From NCBI GenBank assembly GCA_016748015.1, contig JAAOMT010000660.1:94371-158370 (forward strand): a DNA stretch of 64,000 nucleotides, in the 5' to 3' direction. The number at the start of each line of letters is the position of its first letter. Position 1 is the first letter of the stretch. This stretch comes from Geosiphon pyriformis (lineage: Eukaryota > Glomeromycota > Glomeromycetes > Archaeosporales > Geosiphonaceae). The notes below the pieces were generated by a model that did no database searches, was not told where the DNA came from, and worked only from the letters and a program-made list of their open reading frames with translations. This document shows positions 10,910 through 21,441 of this stretch, one piece after another. The translations under genes were made by a program, and so were the position numbers.

Positions 10910-11460
10910 AACCAGAACCACAAAAACAATGCCCTTACATTTCACTCAAATGCAAAGATTGCCACAAAAAACTCTCATCAATGGGAGCCTGCATTTCACT
11001 TAAAGAAGAATATAAAAATCATACTTGTTATTACTGCAAGGCTTGCCACAGAGAACAATGGGGCCATCTAATAAAAAAAAGTAGAAAATAGAACAACACC
11101 CCTTGTTTGACTTATGGAGATATGCTACCAGAAGAATGCAATTGGATTGATGTAGCAATAAAAGGAGGAGTCTGTGATCAGATCTGCCAATATGCTTTAT
11201 CAATTTCAGAAAAAGTAAAAAGAGGAACACCTTTTAATGCGGCATACAACAGTGCTCTCAACAAACTTTATTACTACTCCCATAATGCTGAAATGATTTT
11301 CGACCTAGCAATGGCATTAATTAATGGAGCTACCAAAGAAAATGTCCATCAAATGAAGGAAACAGAATACATTGAATACACCATAGAATTAACTGGATTC
11401 GATTACGAAGATGAAGTAAAAGTCTACCACCAAATTGCAAGTCACACCTACTCAACCTAA
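10910..11460 (+). CDS. CxxC-rich linker protein, family B
   Basis: The first part (about 10940-11090) carries LKCKDCHKKL and CYYCKACHREQW, CxxC pairs also found at the same place in family A. After an in-frame stop near 11089, an ATG at 11107 opens 117 codons with no recognised domain; it begins MTYGDMLPEECNW and is acidic. Role unknown. Its retention beside dUTPase in both families suggests a shared module. The ORF at 11107-11460 is intact; the zinc part is separated from it by a stop. Confidence 0.5.
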
Positions 11461-11487
11461 AAAGCTCAAATTCAATGATTAGAGCAA

Positions 11488-12297
11488 ATGAACATTAGGT
11501 TATGTGAAGAATGCATTATGTCTTGTGATGAACAGTGGTGTCCTGAATACTATGCTCTTAGCATTCCCTTGCCCAGCAAAAGTGATGAGAACGAAATTAA
11601 ATTTGGAGAATTTGAAGCAACAGAAGAAATTGAAACAACACCCATCTATCTTATCAAAAATCAGCCTGCCTTACAATTCAAATACTTCAACAATAATGGA
11701 CAAGGAATAAAACCTGAAAAAGCACACGAAATTAATGCTGGATATGACCTAAGATATCCAAACAAGAATACTCTTGTTTTCAAACCCAAATCTCTCACAA
11801 AAATCAACCTCAAAATTGCACTCGAAATCCTGCCAGGAGCAATGGTTCAAATCACCTCCTGGTCCTCTCTGGCAAGCAAAGGAATCAATGTCAAAGGAGG
11901 AATAATTGATGCTAGATATACTGGAGACATTACAGTAATGCTTCAAAATGAAACTGACAAACCATTCAAGATCGAACATACTGAAAAAATTGCCCAAGCT
12001 ATTTACCTACTTCTAATCAACATTTTGGGTTTGCAACTAATCAATCAAAAAGAACAATTAGGAAAAAATGATAGAGGAATCCAAGGTTTTGGTTCAACTG
12101 GACGATTCACAGTTTCAGTTAATATAGCTCTTAACACACAAAATGAATCTCACCAAATTCTCAGACTTCCACAAACAATTACCATCTTACTCTTTGGAGA
12201 ACATCTGGAAATCTACACCTGCCCAAAGCCAACAACCACACAACAAATTTCTTCAATAATTTTGGATTATTATTTGGAAATTACAGACAGTATTTAA
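11488..12297 (+). CDS. dUTPase domain protein, family B (all five motifs present)
   Basis: Hydrolyses dUTP to dUMP, keeping uracil out of new cDNA. The 269-codon frame has motif 1 AGYDLR (11737-11754), motif 2 SSLASKGINVKGG, motif 3 GIIDARYTGDI with the catalytic Asp and Tyr, motif 4 KIAQAI and motif 5 RGIQGFGSTGR (12073-12105). An N-terminal extension of about 75 residues includes CEECIMSCDEQWC, another cysteine pair. It lies just before the polypurine tract, where RT would follow in a full element. The intact frame contrasts with the broken gag and protease. Motif 2 reads TSWSSLA, not the common GRSSLA. Confidence 0.88.
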   Translation: MNIRLCEECIMSCDEQWCPEYYALSIPLPSKSDENEIKFGEFEATEEIETTPIYLIKNQPALQFKYFNNNGQGIKPEKAHEINAGYDLRYPNKNTLVFKPKSLTKINLKIALEILPGAMVQITSWSSLASKGINVKGGIIDARYTGDITVMLQNETDKPFKIEHTEKIAQAIYLLLINILGLQLINQKEQLGKNDRGIQGFGSTGRFTVSVNIALNTQNESHQILRLPQTITILLFGEHLEIYTCPKPTTTQQISSIILDYYLEITDSI

Positions 12298-12318
12298 ACT
12301 TTGATAGAGCTCAGTCTT

Positions 12319-12328
12319 GAAGAGGAGG
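12319..12328 (+). promoter_or_regulatory. polypurine tract, family B
   Basis: GAAGAGGAGG ends three bases before the 3' LTR (TGTTAC at 12332). Position and composition fit the plus-strand primer. Confidence 0.7.
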
Positions 12329-12331
12329 TTA

Positions 12332-13312
12332 TGTTACCAGATGAAATTAGAGATATTATTTAGCATGAAATTATTTTTATAATTCCCATTATTAATTAGC
12401 ATATATTATCATTTTAAATTATCACTTATTACATTAGCAAAATGCTCGAAATTATCATTTAATTAATAACCCAATTTGTATATAACACAAATGTAACCTA
12501 ATTGTGATGATCAATTATGCAATATCCTGAACTATGTAACATTCAAAAAGTTTGCTGAAATTTGTAGAAATTTGCCAAAATAATTGATAGTTCACTGAAA
12601 TATCTAATAGTTTGCAGAAATAACTTATAGTTCGCTGAAATGTATCATTAGTTCAGCAAAATTGTAGAAAATAGCAAAGTTCAAGTTCATAGAATAGTGT
12701 TATGACAAGTTGTATAAAAGAAAAGCTTCTCTTTTTGAGAAAATATATCTTACTTTAAATTTATTACTTAGAATCATTCCTATACACACAAAAAAAAAAT
12801 AAATATCAAATAATTCGAAAAACTAAATTCTTTAATTATTGTACTTGGAAAATTCCCAAAACCCAACTAACATTTTAAAATTGATTAGCTACCAATTTTA
12901 GTAAACTGTTAGTGATTCCAGGTCTGGATAGAAAACGTTTTCCTTGATAAAATCTTATTTCTTTTACATTTCTTTTATTTTTCTTTTCTTGTCCTATTAC
13001 AATCATTAGGATAGCCTACAGACAAAATTTCTGTAGAAGAGTTGACTTTCACAGCAAAGTAACTACACATATTTAGTGAGCTTCCAGACAAGCAATTCCT
13101 GGGAAAGAGTTGATGTTTACTACAATGTAACTACATAAAGTAACTGGCACGGAATTGGCCATTCCACTTATAAGCCCAGCAGTTCAAATTATAGGAGATA
13201 ATTTGAAGATAAATTCAGTTACTGAAGGTTCAACCACATCCAAAAAACGTGAATTTACAGCAAACAGGTATCAACAACATTCAAGAAAAGAGACCAAAAA
13301 CCTCTAGTAACA
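12332..13312 (+). repeat. 3' LTR, family B
   Basis: Full-length partner of 7300-8266, with the same termini (TGTTACC and CTAGTAACA), the same 20-bp style repeats (about 12545-12665) and the same TATA-like GTATAAAAG. It has one extra stretch of roughly 14 bp near 12390 and scattered, mostly transition-type differences, so the insertion is not recent. The right flank resumes the family A minus-strand linker. Confidence 0.92.
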
Positions 13313-13449
13313 ATGGGCAGCAGTTCATTGTGATCGACATCAGCCCACAAAACCTAATATGTTTCCCATATTGGTTTTTTTGTTTCCTCTTTAAGTTCAA
13401 TTAGTAGTTGCGAGTTGGTTGGTTTAAAGTGGCTGCATACTGTAAGTGC

Positions 13450-13863
13450 TCAAGTATGCTGACTATTTTGGCTCAGTTGGAGCTTTTGCATTGTCCAATC
13501 GAGTACGGTGTTTGTTTTGGATAACCAATCATTTCTAACAAGAGCTTGGTACTGAGTGGCTTTCATCACAAGGACTTTGATGAGTACTGTAATGCTGTTA
13601 ATTTCAATAGGTAGGTTGTTTATTTCACCTATTGGAGTTTTGATCACTCTATTAGCTGTGATGATCCTTGTATTGACAGCTCAGTTAACTCGACAACCTA
13701 ATTGATCCATAAGTTGCCTTGTTATGATGCTACCAGCTGATCCACTATCCAAGATCAGTTTGATGGCATGGCCATCAATTTTGGCATCCATATACATGGT
13801 GGTGATTGGTTTCTCTTCTAGAGCTGCTCTACTGAATAATGGGATTTCAATTGTTTCTTCCAA
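13450..13863 (-). pseudogene. aspartic protease, family A minus copy
   Basis: Minus-strand frame with LILDSGSAGSII, the active site, then TPIGEINNLP, ATQYQALVRNDWL and a Gln-rich end. It aligns through its length with the family B protease at 10320-10690. A stop between 13648 and 13684 splits the frame. It lies between gag on the right and the CxxC linker, which resumes after the family B insertion. Confidence 0.85.
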
Positions 13864-14199
13864 GTCAAAGGAAAAGATGGCTGCAAGTAATTCATCATTG
13901 GTGACAGTTGCTAGTGGAATGTTGTTGGTAAGTGCTTGTTATTGGTTGGATCCCGAATTGTTGGTAGTGGTGTCTTCTGGGGTAACCAGAAGACTTAAAT
14001 AGTTCTGGGAATTCGGGTTTTGGGTGGCACTGGTATCCAAATTCCGAGAACGCAATTCTGATAATGAGTTGGAAGAACTGGGAATTGGTTGGTGAACAAC
14101 CATTGCCGATCTCCAGTTTTGTGTAATTCTAAGTCTGGGGTGGCCTGATGTCATATTAACTGAATTTTGGGACAGTATCTGAATTGATTGGGGTTAATA

Positions 14200-14280
14200 G
14201 ATTACTTGTGGCTGTGGTTAATATATTATGGGTGGCTGTGGTTGATATATTGCTGGTGGCTGTGGTTGATAAACTGAAGT
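14200..14280. repeat. short tandem repeat in the gag tail
   Basis: Three imperfect units of about 27 bp, each with GTGGCTGTGGTTRATAT. They lie in the gag C-terminal coding region of family A, downstream of its zinc knuckle on the minus strand. Confidence 0.7.
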
Positions 14281-14429
14281 CTGATATACTAGTGCTTAGT
14301 AAATTGGCTGCTGTGTCATCGGCAGGTAAGTGTTTTGATATTGTTCCTGATTTTGTTGATATCTCAGAGTTTGAAATTGGTAATTGGGGTTTCTATATTG
14401 ATTTCTCAATCACTAATGGTTATAAGTGT

Positions 14430-16197
14430 TGCAGTTTGCTCTGATGTGCCCTTGTTTACCACAGTTGTGGCAGACATGCGTTTCTGGCTGCCACTGCTGA
14501 TTGGCCAATGTTGAGAGACATGCTTGATTTTGGGAATGATTGTAGTTTCCTAAATTACTGCATCATTGAGGTGGTTGATAAATTGCACGATTGTCAGCTA
14601 AGTATCCTTCTAATTTCTGATTAATTGAATCACTGAATTGTTTCAATTTGGAGTCCAATTTAGATAATCTGTTCATTACTAAATTAACGACTTGGGCATG
14701 ATTGGTCTCAGACTCAGCTGATTCAAAATCTCTGGCACGTGTGACTGTATTTTGAAGAGTGTTTGGATACAATGGGCATACATATTGCAAGATGCTGCTG
14801 TGCAGGCCACGGATAAACTGGTTGAGGATCTGTGGCATTGTGAAATAGTTGGTGTCAATTGCCTGAATCTGGCACAGATTTCTATAGAAGCATCCCAGTT
14901 AAGTGGTGACTGCTTCAGTTTCTCTTTGCTTTATGGTGGTGAATGTATTGACTAGGCAATTGATACTGTTATTGTTGCTGAAGTATCTTAAAAATTCCAC
15001 TTTGAAGGCATTGAAGTCTTGTGGTTTATTAATCAAGCTCTGATATCATAAATTGGTGGTATCTTTGAGAAAATAGGGAATGGCTTGCATTGCTTGGACG
15101 TTATTCTATCCATTGGCTGTGATGGCTTTTTCCACATTGTTCAGCCATACTTAAGCGTCGTCCTCTTTGCCAGTGAAATTATCCAGTTTCATGATTGGTG
15201 CATAGGCCATTGGATCTAAGTTGGGTGGTTGTGGTGGCTGTTAAAGCAGTTGTTAATTTTGTTGAGATGATAGTTGAAATGGCTGCTATATGGATTCGGC
15301 TATTGGATCAATTGGTGGTTGATCAATAATGATTACCAGAGGTAAGTTTGGTTGATTAATTAGATTGGGGTTTTAATTATTCTGAGTTGGCGGTGTTTGA
15401 ATATTTGGAATTTTAACTTCCAAATTTACTGAATTTAAATTTTGCTGGTTCTAAAGATTCGGGGTTTTAAATTCCGGGTTTTCAGTAATCGGGTTCTGGT
15501 AAGTGAATTCTTGATCTTCAGTTTCTTCTTTTTTCTCTTCTTCTGATTCTGTTACCTCTCATAGATCAGAGATTCCAAAATCTGGTAGAGGTGATAGTGA
15601 TTAAATTCCTGATGGCGTTGGTGATTGCGATTTAAATCCCTCGAAATATTTGCCATGTGGTTCTAATAACTCCACTTTTCTTTGTTTACTTTGGAATGGG
15701 AATTGTCCAAATGTTGATGTTGTGTTTGGTGTGGATATGTCTGCAGATGAAATATTGATAGTGCTTCCGGGTGTGTGATGATATGATGAATATGGTGAGG
15801 ATTCAATTCTTTGTTTCTTTCAGGTTGGTAGTTGTATCTCTTTAGGCATTACTGCTGGTGTTTGTAACCTTCCTTTGTCTTTATCTGTGTAGGTGATAGG
15901 AAATTGTTGTTGAGTGTACCTTTCAATAATTTGGTTGATTTCTTTGATTATTGGTGCGAAACTATAGTTCCTTGGTAAGTTGGTGTGTTGGAATAATTCT
16001 GTGTAAAAGTTTTCTCTTACTGCTTCAATGTTAACTGTTCCTCCTAAGCATTTAGTGATTTTGTTGTTGACATAGAAGTTGAAGGCTGATTTGGCTGGGT
16101 AATAATTACTGTTTAATTTTAATTGTTGGCTGTATTGTTGAAACAAGAATTTTACGAATCCTAAATGGTTTGCTCCTATATTTTCTGATTCTGCCAC
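14430..16197 (-). pseudogene. Gag polyprotein, family A minus copy
   Basis: Read on the minus strand, the 125-codon start (16197-15820) is followed by an interrupted spacer with TTTTTCTC-type low complexity (15330-15800). The gag domain (about 15240-14563) includes NQFIRGLHSSILQYV. The CCHC knuckle CHNCGKQGHIRANC lies at about 14434-14475. Repeats of about 27 bp (14205-14275, GTGGCTGTGGTTGATAT units) encode a Gln/Pro/Tyr-rich tail on the minus strand, as in family B. Several stops; not functional. Confidence 0.85.
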
Positions 16198-16239
16198 TTT
16201 TGGTTTGTTCTTGTTGGTGCTAGTTCTCTGTAGGATTAT

Positions 16240-16257
16240 ATCTCACAGGGAGCACCA
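16240..16257 (-). promoter_or_regulatory. primer-binding site, family A minus copy
   Basis: On the minus strand TGGTGCTCCCTGTGAGAT starts two bases after the LTR end at 16260. The core is shared with the family B site at 8269. Confidence 0.75.
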
Positions 16258-16259
16258 AA

Positions 16260-18064
16260 TGTTACAGGTAATTCTTTGGAGTGTTGAGTAAAATAACAAA
16301 CCCATTGTTATAAGATGGTTTTCTTGTTATATTTAATTGCCAATATCTCATTTTAATTGCAATCAGTCTCTTGTGAGTTCCTTAATTCTATTTGTGTAAT
16401 AATGTCACTATTATACTGAAAGCTTTCTCTTTACTGTCATGATGTAAGTTATTTTTCAATTCCTGATTGTTGTGTGTGTTTTTGTATTCTTTCTCAAAGA
16501 CTGAACTGAAATTTATTCACTGTCTGAGGTTTTCTCTGAGGCTATCCTTGCAATTGCCTGATGTGTTTCTCTAATCTAGAAACACAGAATGTTAATGGTC
16601 TTTAGTGCTTTTCCTAATTCTCACAATAAAGCTTTTATTAATTAGTAACAACGTGAATAATCTTGATCAGAGATTATTCTTCCAAAGAATTCAACTGATG
16701 AATAATAGTTTCATTCAATAATTAACACAAGTGAGTTTCTTACTACTTTGGGGTTGTGATAATTCAGTTTTAAATATTCTTTTTTATTTCTTTTTGATTT
16801 AAGGTTTCTTGGGATATTTAATTTAAAGGTATGATTTAAAGTGGAGTTTGTTGGATAAATTGGATTTATTGCTTGATAAGTTATGATTTTTATTACTTGA
16901 TTTCTTTTTCTCAATATTAAAACTACTGTATATATACATGTTTGTAATTCTACGAGAAAACACATTATAATACTTTCTTTTTGATATTTCAATCTGGTGT
17001 TTGCTGCTATCACCAGTTGGTATTGGCTGCTATTGTGAACTAGTGCTTGCCACTATTGCGAGATGGTGTTTGCTACTATGTTAATCATTACCTTTCTAAG
17101 ATTATTACTGTGCTATATTATGATTGAATAGTTTATATTATTTTTATAATTTTTTTGCTAAATTCTTAAACTGTAACACTATAATTTGGTGCACAAAGCA
17201 ATTGGTAACGATAATAATCTGAAGGTATTTTATTTGAAGGTTTTCCAATTGAGTTCTTTGTATAATGAACAGAGATTCAATGGTAATAGTTTATTAGTAG
17301 TTTTCTGAAACTGTAGTTTTGTTGATTGCTTGCTCAGCTTGATGGTTGATGATTCTTCTGGTATGATATTCTCCATAAGTGTATACCAGTGCTGTTTCCT
17401 AACATCAGTTCTTCTGTAAGTCCTTCAATAGTAAGTATTGTTTAAGCAAGTTTATTTCTCCATAAGTCTTCCAAGAATAAGTATTTTTTAAGTAAGTTTT
17501 ATTTCTCCATAAGTTCTTTAAGAGTAAATCCTTTAATCAAGTTAGTAGACAACAAAGAAAATAAAGAAAGATAAAAGAGAAAATAAGAAATAAGCCAAGG
17601 CAATTTGCAAGTTAGTATCCCATCAATAGCCGTGATCAAGAGCTATTGTTCCAGTATGGTTAAGTATCAGTTACTATTAACATGAAGTATTGATAGTGAA
17701 GAAAAAATTTGATATAGTGAATAATTATTTATTTAAGGATTTTGGTAACTAAGCTGAGAATTCTTAGTGTTGATTCTGTCTTTTCTGCTTCTAATGTTAC
17801 TGCTATATATACATATTTGAGATTCCTCAATTCCTCAATTCCTTGTGACAGGAATCCTAGAATTTCTGAAATTCTGCGATTCCTGATGAGAGGAATCCTG
17901 GAATTCTGGAATCCTGCGATTCCTTGTCAGAGAATCCTGAAATTCCTGGAATTCTGCAATTCCTCTAAGAGGAATCTTGGAATTCCACATTTACTATGTC
18001 TACATTTGATTGGCTAATATTTACTGACTAATAATACTATATTTTTTATATTCTATGAGTAACA
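16260..18064 (-). repeat. 5' LTR, family A minus copy, split by a nested LTR
   Basis: The right end is TGTTACTCAT on the minus strand (18064), the left end ACCTGTAACA (16260). Without the insert at 16306-17178 it aligns with 3198-4071. GAATTCC-type repeats lie at about 17818-17985 and a TATA-like run at about 17806-17816. It joins LINE ORF1 sequence at 18065. Confidence 0.87.
16306..17178 (-). repeat. solo LTR, family C, inside the family A LTR
   Basis: An 873-bp segment with termini TGTTAC and GTAACA on both outer edges interrupts the family A LTR near its end. Its flanks are CCAT on the left and CTAT on the right, an imperfect 4-bp duplication. On the minus strand four units of about 24 bp (16995-17085) precede a TATA run (TGTATATATACAG, about 16930). 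It shares no clear identity with LTRs A or B except the TGTTAC ends, so it is a third LTR type. No internal sequence remains. Minus orientation is preferred from the TATA position. Confidence 0.7.
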
Positions 18065-19117
18065 ACAGGCAACTTCACCAAATACACCAAGAGCCATCTT
18101 AATATCAACAGCTAATACACCCAAAGGTATATCATACAGTGCAACAGCGGCAGGAGAGGAACCAGATTCAGAAACCACCAAGAACTTGGCAATTTTGAGA
18201 GTGGCCAAATGAACAAAGCTTGTAAGCTTAACCAGAAATGCAGCTTCCAAAGACTGTTAAGAAGCAAACTTCACACAGAAAAACTTCACATTGTCTTTTG
18301 AAACAGATTTAGCACCTAAGAAACCATGTACAGACTGAAAAACAGTCTTAACATGAGCCAATTTGATCTTAAAAATAGCACCAGACACCAGAGTAGAGAC
18401 TACCCACTCAGCAAACCTTTGACAACTAGTAATAGTTTTCCAAGCACCACCAGAAGGAGCACCAAAAACTAGAGGAGGAGATGATTCAGTTTTCATTTGA
18501 TCAGTCCAGTTCCCAAGAACAGGTGACCCAACAAGAGGAGATTGTTTTGCTTCTAAAACCAGCAATGATCTGCCAGAAGACACCATATTTGGCAATATAG
18601 CCAGTAGTTGATTTTGGCCCATCTTGGATGACATGTCAGATGATGCTATGAAGATCTTATCTAAGATCTCATTAGGAACCACAAAGAGGCTTGGTGTAAC
18701 AATAACAGAGGCAAGTGACTGCCCCCACTTTTCTGAACTTTTGGTCTTTTTGACCATTTTTTTTGAAAAGGTGGTGCTAGCAGCACCAAGTGTTGAATCT
18801 ATGAAAGGAAAAACCAGCTTATTTACTGGTCTATTATTAAAAACTTTTGGGCTCTTGGTTAGGGTGGAGACAACACTAGGACTAACTCAAATGTGTCTCT
18901 TTGAGGGAACTTTGACTGGTGAGAAACCAGCCAAAGATGAGGAAATTGCTTCAGTGGCTACCAAAGGCAGCTTATCATGATTACTGAGTAAAGGAAAGAC
19001 TTCTAAAACATTTTGTCTAGTTGCTTCTACAACAGAGAGAGCTTCTCTGGTTGAAATTTTATTAGATATCTTAGGACAGATATCAGGTGCAGCTTTTTTA
19101 CTCTTTGCTCTGGTCAT
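18065..19117 (-). pseudogene. LINE ORF1 fragment (nucleic-acid binding protein), truncated by LTR insertion
   Basis: Minus-strand frames beginning MTRAKSKKAAPD at 19117 run with a few stops to 18065, where the family A LTR begins. Blocks such as TKSSEKWGQSLAS, ESSPPLVFGAPSGG and TSFVHLATLKIAK belong to a protein type I associate with glomeromycotan LINE ORF1 proteins (family recall, not searched). It lacks the expected C-terminal zinc knuckle because of the cut. It is distinct from the ORF1 at 26143-28086. Confidence 0.6.
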
Positions 19118-19612
19118 GATTATAAAATTAAGGAGACAAAGAGTTTATTTATATTATTTTTAAAGTATTTAATATTCAAAACATAAAAATAAATATTATT
19201 ATTTTAAACCAATAATTTTTGATTATATTTATTGATAAAATATTAATACTTTATTTTTATTATTATTATTATTTTTTTATTATTTTTTGCTGTTGTATAT
19301 TTTATTCTGCTGTTAAATAGTTAAAAAAAATAGTATTAAAATTATAATATTAAAATTATTTAATTAAAAAAATGTAAAATTAAAACTTTTAAGAAGTTAA
19401 ATTGTTTATTAAAAAATAAAAAATGCCAAAATAAATCTGTAATTATATTATTACTTATAAAAAAAAGATAAAAAATTATTATTATTAAAATATAATTAGT
19501 TAATTAAATATTAAAAAGATAATATAATGCCAAAAATTTTAAAATATTTATAAAATTCTGAAAATATAAAATTTTAAAAATATTAAAAGAAATATTAATT
19601 TTATTATTATTA
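19118..19612. other. AT-rich spacer without a gene
   Basis: Very A/T-rich with short ATT repeats (around 19256-19275). No ORF or RNA signal seen. Confidence 0.7.
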
Positions 19613-21240
19613 TGAGTTTTAAGAATGAAACCCAACTGCTATCTAGTACATAGAACCAAACTAAATGGATCAAACTAAATACAGTTCACATACTGACTAC
19701 ATATGGCCAGCCACTCAGGCTAGACAAAACAATACTATACATCTATACTAACAAAAGCATCACTACTTAAACTAGAAAAAAAATGACACAATTTGCATCT
19801 ATTAAACCTAACAGCAAAAGATTTTATAATGCCAAGCATACAAACAATTCCGACTGACAACATAAATATTACACAGTGGAACAAATCTGAAACCACACTA
19901 GTATTTCTGACTAAGCCAGCCTTTTCTATATCTATTTTATGTTTGGCCTTGACAATTTATACCTTAGTGCAATGCAACTCTACCACAAACTTAATATATT
20001 CCACAAGGGCCAGAACAGCTTTATTCTTTCTTTCAAAAACCAAAACAGCTTTAGCATACTAATCTCTTATCACAAAACCTTTGCAAACAGCAGTATACAG
20101 ATTCACATCCAAAGAACATGCCATTAGCAAATACAGAATAGTGGAATTAGATAAACATAAAAGACCAAACAACAACATACATTTCTTAGCAGTCTTAACC
20201 AAAATGTTCTCATGGAGACTAGAGTCACCAAAACAAGTAAAACTATAATCAAATAATTTCACTTTACTATACAGCAAGCATAACACTTTAGGATAATCTT
20301 TGTTATACAATTTCTTTCTAACTGCAACCAGTAGTTATCTATAAACTGTTTTCATTAAATATGTATGCAAATTGGCTAATTTTCTGCTAGTAAACTCTGA
20401 AAGCATGTGTGAATTAAGGTGCCAAATCATCATAGTAGTCTTTCAATTTATTTCTTTAATTATAGTACTTGAAATTATATCAAAACCAGGACCATCCTCC
20501 CAATGGATATAACAAATTGATTGGTACAAATTGTGAACAAAATGATGAGCATTGCCAGATACAGCAGTTTTTTCAACAACCAAAAATTTTTCTCGAATTT
20601 TAACCAGCAAAAAAAAAAAAGAGGAAGTAGTATCACTAGCCAATATATTAGTCTTAATATTGCCAGGTACACCTAAATGGCCTTTAACTTTCACTTATTT
20701 AATTAAAATGTTTTTATTTTTAAGAAGATTAACTATCTGCAATCTTTTAATACAACCTTAGTTACAGAAGTCAGACACAGTAAAAAAAGTTTTGAACATA
20801 CAGACATTTATTGTTAATTGGCTATCCAAGTACAAGACTACAGAGCATAAAAGTAGAACACACTCTAAAGCCAAAGCCATAGCATGTAGTTTAGTCAAAA
20901 TAGAGAACAGAAGTCCAGCTACCCTAACTTCAATATTCATGTTTACAGCTAAAAAGTACACAACTGCCTTACTTGCTATCTTAATGGAACCAGCACTTTT
21001 TAAGGACCCATCTGTGTAGACCTTAATACAATTAGACCACTCCTCCAACAAATTATCACAAACAACAGAGAACTTTTCAGAATTCAAAACATCTAGCACA
21101 TCTTTCTTAAAAACAGCAGCAGTTCTGATCTCCAACAAAGTAAAATTGCTTATAAAATTAGACATCAATATAAACCAGTAAGACACAGGGTCTTTTAGAT
21201 CTAACTATTTCCAATACCAAAATGTTTTTTAGTCCATTAC
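19613..21240 (-). pseudogene. 5'-truncated LINE remnant: RNase H and C-terminal part
   Basis: Minus-strand frames show the non-LTR RNase H: VYTDGSLKSAG (about 21020-21050), then LHAMALALECV, LYLDSQLTINV and KVKGHLGVPGN (about 20660-20690). The C-terminal region homologous to 21442-22179 follows. It aligns with the LINE at 21331-28205 but is far more diverged and richer in A/T. The 3' end at about 19613 carries a counterpart of the other LINE's 3' UTR, including the GGCCAGCCACTCAGGC stretch. 5' truncation is usual for LINEs. Confidence 0.75.
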
Positions 21241-21441
21241 TTTTTTCTTTTTGTCAAAAAGTCTGTTACCAAAAGCAATACCAAACTATCTTAACAAAAA
21301 AACAGATTTTTTTTTTTATATTATTTTAATGAGTGAGGTCCAAATGCGACCTAGTGCCTTACATTATACAAATAATCTAAACTAGGAGTGAATCATGCAC
21401 TTTCTACACATGACCAGCCATTCGGGCCAGTCAGGACTACA

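Larger units (their letters stand above)
7300..13312 (+). mobile_element. complete non-autonomous LTR retrotransposon, family B, with gag-protease-dUTPase and no RT or integrase
   Basis: Two direct LTRs (7300-8266 and 12332-13312) flank 4065 bp that hold a primer-binding site, gag with a CCHC knuckle, aspartic protease, CxxC protein, dUTPase and a polypurine tract. No RT, RNase H or integrase motif is found on either strand, although these would need more than 2 kb. The flanks are ATGA on the left and ATGG on the right, an imperfect 4-bp duplication. The LTRs differ at scattered sites and by one short indel. Inference: it is mobilised in trans by a full element, most likely a family A type relative. 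Confidence 0.85.
4072..18064 (-). mobile_element. Ty3/gypsy LTR retrotransposon, family A, older minus-strand copy with nested insertions
   Basis: Read right to left, the order is 5' LTR (18064-16260), primer-binding site, gag, aspartic protease, CxxC linker, dUTPase, RT and RNase H up to 4072. There it is cut by the plus copy, so its integrase and 3' LTR should lie left of the window beyond that insertion. Family B (7300-13312) splits it between protease and linker. The reading resumes across that insertion: the minus-strand linker continues from 13313 into 7299. Many stops and catalytic substitutions show it is dead. It landed in a LINE ORF1 at 18064/18065. Confidence 0.88.
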
